Source: Mansonella perstans (lineage: Eukaryota > Nematoda > Chromadorea > Rhabditida > Onchocercidae). From it: 64,000 bases of DNA. Shown piece by piece: positions 36,861 through 50,732 of this stretch. The notes below the pieces were generated by a model that worked only from the letters and a program-made list of their open reading frames with translations, did no database searches and was not told the origin of the DNA. A program made the position numbers and the translations under genes. Position 1 is the stretch's first letter, and every line of letters begins with the position of its first letter. The stretch covers positions 1 through 64,000 of the forward strand of contig JBAMDO010000215.1 of NCBI GenBank assembly GCA_037074765.1, given 5' to 3'.

Positions 36861-37891
36861 TTTTAATGCATAATCACTTTCTGCTTTCCCGTTTTATCAT
36901 TTTGTTTCTTTTGAAGATAAGTGTGAGTAATTTTTGAATGTTTATCGAAGTGTTTCTCTACTTTTAAAATTGCTATTCGGCCGATTCCATAGATGTTTTT
37001 TGATCTTTCCATAACCATTCATGTTTTTTGTTTTTCTGCTGGAACGGAAAAAGTCATTTTATATTTTTCTTTACCAAGTATTTTTAAAATTAACGTGAAA
37101 TTTTCAATTTGTAGTCCTTAACCGATTCGAACACCTGATTTGAGCCACTAGTTGTTATATTTTCGAAATTATAAATGAAAAAGAATTATAATTTGGAAGA
37201 ATTCGTGCTTTTGCAGTGCTCAATTTATGTATTGTCATTGATATATTAAAGACATTTAAAATATTTTGTTGTGTTCATATGCAACCATTATTTAAATTTA
37301 ATTTCCACTTTCACATTATATTGGTATATTTCAGATTATATCAGTCAGTTTGACAAAAATTGATTCGTTTTGTCATAGTAGAATTTATCATTCCTTTCTT
37401 ATATTTTATAATTTAACATCATCGTAATTTGCAGCATACGTATGGAAATAAAATATTCTGAATGAGCAAGTTGTATTATTTTGAAATGCTTGGAAAACAT
37501 GCTTGGAAAATGCTTCAAGAAAAGTAGATGTCATCATAGAGTGAAACTGCCGAGTCACGTACATTTCGAAAAACACGAAAGTATTGGACTAACAGATGAA
37601 ACTAAATTTGATTTAGATTATCGAGTAGTCTTGAATGATGTTGAATAATTTTCGAGCTCACAACGGTCTTAGTTGAAATTTAAGTTTGTTTGCTATTTTT
37701 TATTGAGGATTTTTATTGTTCAAAATTTTCAGACTGTAAAGATTAATTCAACAGAAGTGATAAGAGTTCGATGTAAGTCACTTCTAATTGAAGAAAACAT
37801 TTCTATTCGCGAACGCGTTACTGAGGACTGATGTAGTTCGAACTTTTTGGTATTCTTATCAATTTATTATCAACTTTTTGGTATTCTTACT
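36861..37891. other. Intergenic, 1 kb
   Basis: AT-rich spacer between ATG12 and RFT1, both on the plus strand. A direct repeat containing caactttttggtattctta occurs just before the RFT1 start (about 37846-37890). No gene is seen. Confidence 0.55.
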
Positions 37892-40591
37892 ATGATGGAT
37901 TCATTGGCGTCTTCTTTCGTGCATAATTTTAGTGGACAGGTTAATTATACCGGGAATTTTTGTATTTTTAAAATATCATAAATTAAATTTTAATCCAGCT
38001 TTTATCAAACCAATAGAAGTAATTGCATTTGCCAATTTGCTATAAATCTAGGTATACAGTTGTATTCAGATATATGGTAGAGTTCCAGTAATGCTACTTT
38101 CTCATCTTCATTGATCTTTACAATAGCACTTTGCGAATCAGACAATTGTTGCTTAAATAGATTAAAAGTTAGCAGGAATTTACAAAAAATTAATTGCATT
38201 AATTATTTTAGCTGTTTTCTCGCTTGTTTTCATTTGGTATTAATATGTATTTATTACGACGAATTGATAGCGATGCTTTGGGTCTTATCAATGTCAAGTA
38301 TATATTTTCGAGAAATTCGATTTCACTATTTTAATTTTCATATTTCCAAAACTTCTACTTGTACTTTTCTACTTTATGCTGAATCATATGTGAACTTTCA
38401 AGGATCAAATTTTGCTAAGTCTAGTTTATGATTATGAAACTTCCTGTTTCTTTATTTTTGATTTCATAAATTGCCTAAAATGTCAAACAATTAATCATGC
38501 AGGGTGATGTCTTGAACATATATTTGTATATAATTTAATGGAGAAATTAATTAAGACGCATTAAAAAGATAATATTTCTCCCCTATCCTTTGTCTCTTTT
38601 TTTAGTTTAATGTTATTTTACTCAACAACGATTTTTCTGGTACGTGAACCATTTCGGAAGGTATTTCTGGCGAATACGATACCATTATCGGTCGTCATTA
38701 CACATTTATGGCTTGCGTAAGTTTTTTCTGCACATTCTAGAATCCATTATCTATATCTTATTACGTCACTTAAATCAGTTTTCAAAAGGTTTCAAAATTT
38801 TGATTTTCGTAACTAGAAAATAGACCCCTTGATTTCTCTAAACTAATTTTAATTCAACATAGTATTTCAGACCATTAATTTGCCCTTTGATAGCCGCTAT
38901 ATTGTATCTGTGTTTTTGGCTACCTTTTTCAAATGTACCAGATACTTCGTTAGTACCATCATATACTGTAGCATTGTCAATGTTTGCGTTTTCTGCTTGG
39001 TTAGAATCATTCGCAGAGCCTTATGTTATATTGTCGTTACGATTTGGCATGGATGGTCAGTACGCATTTGCCCAAAGTTTCCTGGTTATAATGCAACGAA
39101 TTTTTGTAATAATTCTAATCTTTACGATACCGGTGTTACCCGTTTATGCATTCTGCTGTGCACAGGTTTGTTCGAGAAAGTAGAAAGTTAACCTACAATG
39201 ACATAAGAGTAAGAAAATCATGAGAAAAAGAAAAAGATGAAAGCAGTATGAGTAAATCGCATAAGAAATGAATAGTGCTATCTTAACATGATAGCCAAAT
39301 TTAAATTTCAAGAAGGAAACTTCTTATTCACTATACCTGGCTATTTTAATGAATTTTTACTCATATTTATTCCTAGTTTCGCTAATATATGACTATTTAA
39401 AATGATTTTCAGGTTCTGTCATCTTTCTGTTACACTGCTATGTGCATATATCTGTTAGTATCGCGTATTCGATCTGTCAAACCATCTGTCAGAGGTTTCA
39501 GTCTAACGCTACTTTATCCAAGTTTTCCTAAACCCTTCTCAAAAGAGGTGATTTCTCACTTTCAGTACTTTGGAATTCATTACGTTTCATTTTTTATATT
39601 ATAAGTGGTCTTTAGATAATTTGCCACCTGCATTTATGAATATTATCACTGAAACTAATAACCACGAGTTAAAATTTCAGAATCGTTCTTTATTGGGGAC
39701 TTTTACTGTTCATTCCGTTTTTAAGCAGATTATTACGAATGGTACTGGCTACGTACTTACATTCACGAATTTCTTTTCCCTATCAGATCAAGGCTAGATT
39801 TATCAATTTACAATTATGCTTCGAAGCAACTGAATTTCTTTTAGTATGGATCATTTTGAATTAAAACATTTGCGAGTTTTTTTGTTTTTAGCAGTTTTCG
39901 ATGCGGTCGATAAATTGGGTAGTTTGGTAGCACGCATTGTTTTCGCACCGCTCGAGCATTCTGCTTATTTGTATTTCTCAACTTATCTTCGAAGAGCAAC
40001 TTCGACGAAAAATATAATGGAAGTATGTTTATTATTGAGCAATTAAAGTACTGGATCTTTTCGTTGTTATCTGACAAATTGGCTTGCCATATTAGTTGCT
40101 TTGACTTTTGTTTGAATCGATTATTTGTATTGAATGAAAAATATCTCTCAGACTTTAAATTTGCAATTAATTGGTGGTTTTGCAAGTTCTGAAGAATATG
40201 GTTTATAAATACGCACTTATCTTACAGACTGATATGAAAAAAGGTATTGATGCAATGAATAGCCTGCTGCATATTGTTATTTTGGTCGGTACTATCATAT
40301 TTATTTTTGCAATACCCTACTCTCCTCTAGCTGTCAAAATATATGGTGGCAGCATGCTAATCAATAATGCTGGTAAGTTTGTTAGGAGCATTAAAATTGT
40401 TATTATTGAAGAAAAATTAAGACAAAAATTGGTGTCGGAAAATTTTCGGGTAATGTTAAAGGCATTTCTGATTTGTAGCCAAATACTACCGCTATCTTTC
40501 TTTGGTTCAGTTCACTTTCGCTCTTTCTGAAAATTTCTTGCATATATTTTTTAGATTATATTGTATTATGTTGGGGTTTTTTTAATATTAT

Positions 40592-40627
<36 letters not shown>

Positions 40628-42019
40628 GTTTAATGAGTATCAATCAATTTTTCTTTGTGAAGATTTTTGTGCACACATCTCGTAGAATTTATATTTCTTT
40701 TCAGGTGTGAATATTTTGAGACTCTACTGCTTCTATATACTTGTCATTGCAGTCAATGGTATCACTGAATGCTTTGCTATGGCAACAATGAGGGAAGAAC
40801 AGGTTTCATGTTTCTAGAAATAATGTAGAAAATATTTAAATCATGCATTTTCATGTTTTTTATTGGTGATTTTCCCACTAAACGCTTTTCGGTCGAAACT
40901 ACTCTACTTTGGCTGTTGGTGAATAGCGATGACTGTATCTGTAAGAAAGGGCATAAATATATGTTATGAGCATTCGGTCATTACCTCCTCCGAAAATCGT
41001 CCATCGACCATTGTTAGATGGGCACTGTGTTTGTTTAATCGGTGATTCAATATTTTAGTTAGGCAGTTTTTTATGACAATTTTTTGATGAAAGATTCTCT
41101 CTTCTTGATTGAATTTCTGTATGTTGAAAAATTGCAGCTTCTTTCGCATGGCTGGTTTTTACTCCTTTCCTCTCCCATCCAAATGTTTTTATCGTTTGTG
41201 CTTTCGTATGCTGTCGGTACATATGGTTTGATAGTGGCAAATATAATCAGTATGTTAATGCGAATAGCCTACAGGTAAGTGCTATTTTGTTATGATATTA
41301 TCAACTTTATAAGATAAATTCAAATAATTTTCAGTAAAGAAAATAAAGAAAACTCAGTGCTGCAATAAAATTAAACTAATTCTTTTTTCAGCTGGAAACA
41401 TATTCGCCGATTTTCATGCGATCATATCAATTTTTTTGATGCACTTCCAAATTTTTCGACGATTCTAATTCTCTTTTTTTGTCTTATAATAACTTTACTT
41501 TCCCTTCTGGTCAGTTTTTTGAACTTTACAGAAAATTGCAAAATGAAGGAACTAGGAACTAGCTTATGTCTTGTCGACAAATGGAGTTTTCCAGTTACTT
41601 CTCATGTTTAGGAAATATATTGCTCTTAAAATTCTCTTTCTGATTTTATGTTGCCGTTTTCCATTCCAACTTTCTTTGATATGTGGGAGCGAGTTTAAAG
41701 GATAATCATCATTTCAGATTACATTAGAATTTCATATTTTTATGATACATTCCTACTGCTTTGATTATTTCATCAAAAATTTGTCACTTGAATTTCAACC
41801 AACAATTAAATTTAACTGAATTACTAAATGAAAGTTTTAGCTCAGTTAAAATAAGTTTGATTTTAGATTTTCGGTAAGGTCGATGGTGTAATGCATAGTG
41901 CTGCACATGTTGCCATTGGGTGTTCCTTATTCATTTTTCTAATCAATCATATCTATCAAAATGATATACATGTTGCCAAATTTTTAAATGGCATGTCATT
42001 GGCAGCTCATGATGATTAA
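37892..42019 (+). CDS. RFT1: RFT1 homologue, ER protein of N-glycan assembly
   Basis: Twelve exons: 37892-37939, 38212-38297, 38606-38716, 38871-39165, 39413-39547, 39681-39792, 39892-40022, 40228-40372, 40705-40802, 41138-41274, 41392-41509, 41867-42019. The sum is 1569 bases, 522 residues, against about 540 in human. RFT1 is a polytopic ER membrane protein required for lipid-linked oligosaccharide assembly and once proposed to flip Man5GlcNAc2-PP-dolichol. Diagnostic stretches are FYSTTIFLVREPFRKVFL, KLGSLVARIVFAPLEHSAY and FYILVIAVNGITECFAMATM; the polytopic hydrophobic pattern covers the whole length. Exon 6 ends in a GC donor (caag|gctaga). The acceptor of exon 8 (cttatcttacag) was chosen because earlier AGs break the frame. 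The start has two adjacent ATGs; the first is used here. Confidence 0.95.
40593..40622. repeat. Poly-T run in RFT1 intron
   Basis: Thirty consecutive T in intron 8 of RFT1. Its length is likely to be unreliable in the assembly. Confidence 0.95.
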
Positions 42020-44961
42020 AATTTTCACTATTATCAAGCACAAAAGATATCAATGATCAATTTTTCATATTATTGTATTATAAATCATGTCACATTAGGC
42101 TTTTTAATTTTTATCAGCTTTTCAATAATCTCAACATTCCTCCATCTTTTTTCCAAAACTGTTCGATCTTTTATTATATTATATTTGTTTATCTTTTATT
42201 AATTATATTTGTTATGTAAAGCGCTAGAATTGTTAAAATTAAGATATTTTTTTGGTTCATGTTCAAAAATTCATTTTTTAAAACTTATTAACCTTACTTT
42301 CATTGGAAAAGTTTTCGAAGTTTCATTTTGAATCTAGAATTACTAGCGTTCAGTTCTTATATATTTTTGATTTTTAACTCTTTATAATTGTATGATATGA
42401 CTTAATAAGGTCAGAAAATCTAATTATGACTAAAACTAGTTTAAAGAGTGTGAATTAAATCAATGATCCCATTGTTATGTCCGAAATATATCCATATTTT
42501 ATGCCCAATTTATATTCAGTTGGCTGGTATTGGTAGGAATAGCATGTGATTATCATAAATACATAAAAGAAATGAGATGCGACACAATTTAAATTTATGA
42601 AGAAGAGAAATAAAGAGGAAATACTGTAATCGTAGGATGAATGTTTGTATTAACATAGAATAGTTAAATTTATCTGGAACCCGGAATCCTATATGACCCA
42701 CCATCTTGCACCATTCTAATTTTTCATCTCTCTGTTTCATAACAATGAAATGTTTTAATCGTTGTTATCTTTGTTAAGATTTTCTTTATAAATGTGGACA
42801 TGTTTTTATTATGTTGTACCTATGATAATTATAGTAATGTTGATAAGAGGCTGATAATGATGATAACTCTATGGCAGTGTTGATGATGATCATGGTGATA
42901 GTAGTAATAATTCAAAAAAGGGATTCCATAGTCATTTCTAGGTTTTGCTCAAGGTTTAAAATGATATATCGCTACATTTTGTCATAATAATAATGAGAAC
43001 GATGATAATGAACGGTGATACTTATCACCCTAAAAGAAATGAATCGAAAGGAAGTGCCGGGAGAAAGTCTCATCATCCTACAAATGGCATCATTCTCATT
43101 TCTAATGAATGAAAGAGAAGTCAAGGAAAACTGCAATGTTGAATGTTGATTAAAATTACCTTATGCATTTGCTCGTTATAGAAATGAACATTTTGCATGT
43201 TAATTAAGATTATTTATTCACAGTTAGCAACATTTTATCGGTATAATCGATGTGATGATGATAATTTTAAGTTTTGTTTTTAATTTACAACTAAATGTAA
43301 CTTTTCATTTTTCTCGTAGTTTGTTAGATCTTTTAATTTCAATTTTTAAAATATCAACATTAATTATAATGGTTTGCAACTGTCGTTTCATTTAATTCTG
43401 TTATTACAATAATTTCAAGTTTCATAACGTAACTTATCTTGAGAAAAAAAGAAAAATATTGAATTACTATAACGGTATATAGAGGCAAAAAAAAAGTTTG
43501 GAAAAAAATTTGGATGTATAAATAGGTTAATCAATTAAAAACGCTTAACTTTTCAAAATTTCAATACCAAACGATTGATAGCAATTCAGTCATGATCTAA
43601 AGCATATATCAAAATGGTAGGAAAGAAAGATGTGAATATTTCAAACAAACTTATTGCTTATGAAAAGATTTTTTTATGCCCAAGAATTTTTGCTAACCTT
43701 AAGAAAACTTTTGAAATGCATTAATAAAATGGAGAAGATGCAAGTTTCGATAAGTCGATGACACTGTTCCCTATCGTGAACTTTTTTCTGGAATTTTTCA
43801 TGATTTATGAATGGCGAACTTTTCAGATCACTTTTTGCCATTCATTAATATTCAATTTGCATTTTTGAAATAATTTTTAAAAATTAGGAATTTGCTTTTA
43901 TTACTTTTCATATTAAATTCTCATATTATCAATGAAATGTACCATAAAAATGAGCCGGAAAGTCAGTGGTGGAAAAAACGTTATGTTATTCATTATCACT
44001 CTTTTCTCATTAACTCTTTTTCATAAATCTTTCTTAGTGATTCTCATTAAACATTTTTAATAATTAAATATTCTTTGCAACGACATCAAGGAAAAAAAAT
44101 GAAACCAATCAAAATTTACCACTTTTCAGGAAATCAAGAGTTTTTTTGAAATTCTCAAGGAAAATATAAATGATGATTCAGAATACATTTAAAATCAGCG
44201 CATTCCTCTTTTTTCCTGAGCTTGATAAGATGTCCAAAAGAAAGTTCATTATATTTTTGTCTTAGAGAAGAATTTTAAAAAAAATTCTTAATTCATGAAA
44301 TGTGGTAAATTTTCTCTTTACAAATTTCTTCCATTCTCTTTCAGTAATCGCTGTTAACTGCTGAAAATTCTATGGTGAAAGATGGATCTGGCAAAGTATC
44401 AACCAAACATTGCCAATAATTTGCTATTACTGCTACCTAGATAGCAAACTTTGTTAATCGTTATAATTTGACTTATTTGAAAATTAATTTAAATAAATTT
44501 GATGTTTTATGTGATACTTCTTTTCTCATTTCGCGAAACCAATTAATCGAATAATAAAATTACAACATAATTTATCATTTGTTATTTAGAAAAGGAAAAT
44601 TTCATAATTAATTTTAGTGTACGATCCTTTGCTAGAGACTGTGGAGGACAAACTAAATGACACATAGAATACAATCCACAAAGGCAATTACTACTATTCG
44701 ATGAGCATTGTTTCATAAAACTACAAAACTAATTTCAAGGATAATCGTTTGAAAATTGGACCTAAGCGCCGAAATTCGCACCGGAATTAAAATTTTCTTA
44801 ATTTGCGCTAAAAAAAATCTTCAATAAAATTTATAGATGGATGATTTGAAAATATTTAACAATAAGTATTTTCGAAATATTATTTATTTTTTTCTGCTTA
44901 CTTTCATTAACTTTGCCAGAGGTAATCAGTTTTTTTTTTTTTAAGTGAACAGCTGAAAATT

Positions 44962-45225
44962 TCAACATTTGCAAATTACATCGACAATGACGAAAGTCAA
45001 TGTGTAATCAATGAGTTCGTATTGGCTATATAAATTATCAAGCCTAACTAGCAAATACATTATTCCTCTGCCTTTGCTCAATGTATCGGCAGCAGAAATT
45101 GTAACAACAGTGAAGTTGTCTTCCTCGTATGCTACAAGTTTAACACGTTCTAGCAATTTCACACTCATTAGATGATTGTCTATTCGGAACAGTTCTGATT
45201 TTTTTGGCTTAAATTTCTTAAACAA
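44962..45225 (-). CDS. Unidentified open frame, possible last exon
   Basis: About 87 codons are open on the minus strand, ending in TGA. The composition looks like real protein (LLERVKLVAYEEDNFTVVTI), with normal acidic and basic residues and fewer Lys/Asn/Phe homopolymers than chance frames nearby. An acceptor-like tract (caattcttgtttaag) lies right at its upstream edge, so it may be a terminal exon. I find no convincing upstream exon and recognise no family. It could equally be a chance frame or a relic. Confidence 0.3.
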   Translation of the reverse strand: MFKKFKPKKSELFRIDNHLMSVKLLERVKLVAYEEDNFTVVTISAADTLSKGRGIMYLLVRLDNLYSQYELIDYTLTFVIVDVICKC

Positions 45226-45641
45226 GAATTGAAAATATTTACCGTTGCTTAATCATATAATAATTTACTAATTCATACTTTAATTTTTAACTGAATTACA
45301 AATGTCAAAATTACCTTGAATTCATAATACTTATTTAATTATAACTAAAATTTTAACAATTCTATTTGTATTGTAATATAATCATTATTTGACAAACATT
45401 TTTAATAATTATCATTTTGCAGTTTCAAACTATAACCTGATTTAAATAATCTTAATTTGACTAATTCATTTCTAACATTAATGGTAATTTGAAATCACTT
45501 TTTGTATAACAGTTATTTTTCCATTATGAAAATGATTTATGCAAATATGTTTATTAATTTATCAATGCATCCTAAGATAACCTTTTTCTCGTATTTTTCA
45601 TATTCCATCCTCTCTCTTTCGTTCAAATCCGTTCCAGTATC

Positions 45642-45675
45642 AATGAAATGATAAAACAGGTTTTATCATTTCATT
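45642..45675. repeat. 34-base palindrome, 16-base arms
   Basis: Two 16-base arms (aatgaaatgataaaac and its exact reverse complement) are separated by two bases. The same 16-mer occurs again, unpaired, at about 54361-54376 just before the first recognised KLHL8 exon. As DNA it could extrude a cruciform; as RNA it forms a hairpin with too small a loop to be perfect. Confidence 0.85.
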
Positions 45676-48402
45676 CTACATTTCTACTGACACGGTACTT
45701 AATTTGTAGAAGTTAACACGGATAAGAAGAAATGTCAATATAAATTATCTTCCTTCATATCTAATGGTTTTGAATTGTTCAGTGAAATTTGAAAAGACGA
45801 CATTTTAAAAATGATTTAATAATTTCGCATTATATTTTATGTGTAATTTAAATTTTGAATTTTGTGTTTTGAAAATTTTCATATTTTCCAAATTTCGGTT
45901 TCTTTTTTTCCTAACAGTTAGCCAAAGAAAAAACGATGAAATTAGTTATTTTATGAGAGAGTAGATTAAGCAGACTAATTTTATTCCAGGAATACGGACA
46001 TTGATCCTGAACATTAGTGAATGTTGATTGATTTTAAAAAATACTGTGTTGTTGATGAATTTGATAATTTGAAATTATGATTATGATTCATAAGAAAATT
46101 CCTAAAATATGATAAATCACAACCATTTGATTATTTGAATCATCTTGTTTCTGATAGATCATTTTTCAAAAAATGCAACTCATACTTCCATCCATTTCAT
46201 TTTTTTTTTTTTTTTTGTCATCTTTTTTGTTTAAAATACATGAGTTCAATTTGTAATTTCAGAAAAAAAAACAAGTGTCTTCCAGAGAAATAAATCATTT
46301 CTCACAAATGTAAATTTATGTCATCATTTGGGCAACATTGTTAGAGTGGTAAAATTTTTAAGCGAAAAAAAAATTGTTTACCAGAATTCTTATTATCAAG
46401 TCTTTTTTTTTTTTTTTTAAATTCCAACTGTTGTAATGAAAAGTTACTGAATAAGATTGATCTTCAGAACTAATTTTGCAACATTTACGCATTATATGAT
46501 TTGATTGAAATTTTGGTATTCGATAGATCTGTGGATCTATCACAGTCTTCCGAAAACATTTATATTTGATGGATCGTGGATATTTCACAATCATCTGAAA
46601 CATTTTCATTTGGTGGATCTTTCAACACGATATGTGTTGAAAAGAATTTTTAATATTTTCTGATCATATGATTGACATTAAGGTTTTTTGGTTATCATCG
46701 TTAATAATATGTTGTATTGTTGACTTAATTTAATCCATGTTGCCTTAAAATTCTTGTTTCTGGCAACGAATTTGATAGTTTTTTCGGTTTCTATATTTCA
46801 CTCTTTCACTATATTCCAATTCTTCACGAAATTGCTAAAGCTTTATAAAATCTGTCAGCAAAAGAAGAATGCATTAATTAATTGTTTATTCGGTTAAATA
46901 GAAACAAACTTAAAACTGAGATTCAATTATATTTTCGGTTTTTTCTTATATATATGTATATAAAATATAAATTTATATATAAAAATAAATATTTAAAAAT
47001 TATACTAACATGCGATGACAGAACCAGTTTAGAATGCGGTACAAAGAGATTTTCGAAAAAAAAAAATTGTCACATCGATTTCTGAAATATATTTTGAGCA
47101 ATCAGATAGACTAAAAGGAATATCTTGTTTCATTAGGAAAGAAATTAATAAAGCGGAAATTCATAAAATTTTATTATCTCAGATTACATTTGTAATAACA
47201 AAAGATGTTCAAATTGCATCATGTTATTGCCATTGCATTTTTTTTTTATCAAATTTTGAATTCTTTCAAAATTTTTCTTTAACTTTTTGCTTATAAAATT
47301 TTCAACAGAAACACAGTGTTTTTTTTTTCAATCATTTTAAATTAAATTTTAGTATAATTGCCAAAATTCAGCTTTGCATTTCCTATTAATTAAATTTGAA
47401 TTTTAAACTTTAAATTGAATTTGGTAAATTCTAGTAAAACAAGGATTTTTATCAGCACTTAATTTTTTACATCATATGCTTAATTATCATCATTGTTAAG
47501 TAAATAAATTCGTAAAATTTTTACGCATAAATTTTTTCCAATTTTTCGTCTGCGATATTTTTAACAAAAAAGTTTTCACAATAATTTTGTATAAAATGAA
47601 TTTTAATAGACTTTTCAAAAGTTCAAAATTTCATTTTCCCTAAACTCATCGAATTATTTGTTTCTTTTTTTTCTTCCTTAACCACTTTTTTTCTTCCTTT
47701 TTTTTTCTTCCTTAGTCAATTTTATGATTGGATGTAAAAAAACTTACCAAAAATTTTAAATAATCAAAAGTATGCCAATTGTAAGATCTAATTATAGTGC
47801 CTGGAATTGCCATAATTTATATTTTTCATTGCTTTTCCAATAATTATTTCTTCTCAAATTAGCAATTTTTTTTCGTAACAATTAAATTTAGAATATTTAA
47901 TAATTTAAATCATTTGAATATTCTAATCTATCTATTTAGAATAGACTGATGTTGATATTGTCTTATCGAAAAGTGGTGACAATTTTCAGCATTTGAAATT
48001 TCATCGTAGGTTGAAGATTTTAAATTAGCGGTACCAGTATAGTTCGAACATACGTTGTTGCAAAGTAATTCCTGAGATATCTAAGAGTTAGTGGAATGAC
48101 GCTTGAGGTACAATAGTCAGTGGTGTTTTAGTTATCGGAAGGGGCCAATGATTGAGTAGAAGATTTTATGTTTTTTAAATTCAAAAATTTTGGAAGAATG
48201 ATGAAGATATTAGATTTTGGGGAAACAAATTGTTCAATTTGAAAATTTAGATGAATGAAAATGTTTAGTCCAACAACATCTCTCATATCTTATTTTATGC
48301 GTTTTTTTGAATTTTGTGTTTTCTTTTTTTTTTTTTTTCTTTTTTTTTTTTACATTTCATACTTTCAATTTTATAATAATCAATGATCTAAAAAGGTATT
48401 CG

Positions 48403-50732
48403 ATGGAAAAAAGCAGAAAAAGACGTAAACGCTTTCGTTATAATCAAAATGTAAAAAAAAAGTGGGTGGAAGCAGGTTGTTGTGGATTATTCTTTACGTG
48501 TAATGGAAATGAAAAGCAAGCAGTACGAGAAGCATTTAACATTATTGAACAAGCTCTGGAAATGTGGAAGAAGGATGGTTTTTTAGATGACGATTCTGAT
48601 GATAATACTGCAAGAGAGGAAAATGATCAAGAAGATGCCGCAGATTCAGTCAAACGCTTTTGTGATCAAGGTTTTTGATTCTTTATTATCTTACGCAAAT
48701 TTAAATTCTTATTACTTCATGAAAACTTAAACTTTTTATTTCTTCCATATATCTCTTTTAGTTTGTTGAGAATCATTTACATGTTTGTCTTTCTAATTTC
48801 ATCTATCCATTTATTTATTTAAAAGATATAGTTAAAAGTATTTGAAAATCTTGAAATATAGATGTAGGAAGCAGTCTATTTTTGAAACATCTAGAAAATA
48901 GTCTATGAATTGAATGATTTTGAGAGAATTTTTCACGTTGAATCACAGCTTTATTAGTTTGTTTTTAATTTTATAATTATTTGAAATATTGATTATGCGC
49001 CTCTCAATTTAATAGTTTCCACGTCCAGATTTGCTTGTTAAATGTTACAACAGGTTTGTTACGTAGGGACAGCAAACATTTATCATAGTTAATTCAAGCT
49101 CTTCCCTCATTTATTATTTATTTTTCTTTTCTGCATTCGTATTCAGCAATACTATTCAGCGACTTTGTAAGGAAATAAGGAGTAGATCTGTACATAGTTA
49201 CTGGGCAAAAAAAGCAAGGAGAATATCTTATTCGAAAATCATACAACGAAAGAGCTTATTAAAAATGTGAAAAATTATATATTTAATGAAAATACTGTTG
49301 AAAAAGTTCATAGAATCTAGCTAGGTTTACCCAAACAAAATAACATGTCGAAAAATGAACGTGTATAGGTCTACAGTAATCTAAAGTGACTAATTAATTA
49401 AGAAAGTATATGTCATCGCATAAATACTGTGCTTTCCAAGTTACCATTCTTCTAAGTGGATGGCATAAGCAAAAAATATGTCTGTATCCCCATTGTCTTA
49501 ACGCTTGTATTGTTTACTATGTGATTTGAAACTTCATACATCCAGTTCATAAACATATAAACAGATCTTTAATGAGTAACTTAAAATATCTTATAAACTG
49601 AACAAAATTGTTTTGTAGCACGAAATGATAACATGGATACCAAAAAGCGGAAAGTATGGCAACGGCCAACCGGTGCGAACAATTGCTTATTTTTTGTTGT
49701 GAAAGGTGTAAATGATAAGAACGTATATGATTTTGTGGATTATCTCGTTGAAATGGTACTTAAAGAGCGGTGTTGTCGTCTGTTGCAACGAATATTGCCA
49801 ATAGAAAGAACTTGCCGAGTGGATATGGTCGAGTTAGATACGGTAATATATAAGAGATTTTAATGACCAATGTTCTTTTCACGAATCTTCAGATTTCGTA
49901 TAAGGAAATTCTGTTAAAGTCAATAGCCGCTGAAGAAATTATTTATATCAGAAAGATCAGGAAAAATATCACTCTTCATTTTGTTTAATCATTTTCCCTT
50001 TTTCCTCAGAATATACCGTATAGCCATTCTCCTCTTTCCTCATCCCATGTTAATGTCTCGTATTGTTTAGAAATATTAGAATATATGATGTGTGGAAATA
50101 GGGTTATTCTTTTTTTGATAAGCGTTTATCATCCATTTATTAGTATTTATAGAAAATATTTTTATAGAAACACTTGGGGAAGGTTTGTTGTAGTGATAAA
50201 ATTTTAAAAAAAAAGAGTTAAATTTAAGTTAAATGATATTTTTTTCAATTACCGTAGTCATCATCATTTTTGTGTTACGCGATTGAAATCAATTTAAAAC
50301 AAAGGTTTCAAAAATCAAATCTGGGAAGCCAGAGATAAGTGATACAGAACATATATTGTGACCTTAATTGCTCATGAGATACATTTTCATTTTAAATGAA
50401 CACAAGTACATTTTTTTCCTTATCATCATGTAGATGAATGGTTATTTTAGGAAGTGAGTCGACTGATTTCAAGACATTTTCATCCAGCTGAAGACGGTAA
50501 ATGGCCAACATATTCGTTCGACTTTAAAGCGCGAAATAATGATAGCTTTGGAAAGAGTGATGTTATGGATATGGTACTGCTAGCCCTGAAACAGTTGGCA
50601 CCGAATAGTCATGTCTCACTGGATAATCCAAAATTTACCGTACTAATACAAATTGTTCACAAGTCCGTAATGCTATCATGCATCAAAAATTTCCTCGATC
50701 GAAGAAAGCTCAATTTGCATCACAAAGAATAA
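48403..50732 (+). CDS. THUMPD1: THUMP domain-containing protein 1, tRNA acetylation adaptor
   Basis: Three exons (48403-48670, 49619-49842, 50451-50732) sum to 774 bases, 257 residues; human THUMPD1 is longer mainly through its C-terminal tail. The protein (yeast Tan1) binds tRNA through its THUMP domain and guides the NAT10/Kre33 acetyltransferase to make N4-acetylcytidine at position 12 of tRNA-Ser and tRNA-Leu. Signature pieces are GLFFTCNGNEKQAVREAFNI near the N-terminus, LPIERTCRVDM in the THUMP core (human has RMLPISGTCKAF), and DNPKFTVLIQIVHKSVMLS near the end. The N-terminus is very basic (KSRKRRKRFR), consistent with a nuclear or nucleolar protein. An acidic linker (DDDSDDN) follows. 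The start ATG is preceded by long poly-T. Confidence 0.95.

Larger units (their letters stand above)
42020..48402. other. Large intergenic region, 6.4 kb
   Basis: The longest stretch without a confident gene outside the left block. It is AT-rich with poly-T runs, a GATGAT-rich patch (about 42830-43020), a tight palindrome at 45642-45675, and one minus-strand open frame that looks protein-like (44962-45225). No conserved domain, tRNA or rRNA is recognised. Confidence 0.55.

Noticed and set aside
38880..39191. 103-codon plus-strand frame within RFT1 exon 4
   Set aside because: It is an overlapping frame of the RFT1 exon, whose true frame matches the family.
45601..45640. tRNA-like T-loop (gttcaaatcc)
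   Set aside because: No matching acceptor stem, D-arm or anticodon arm could be drawn around it.
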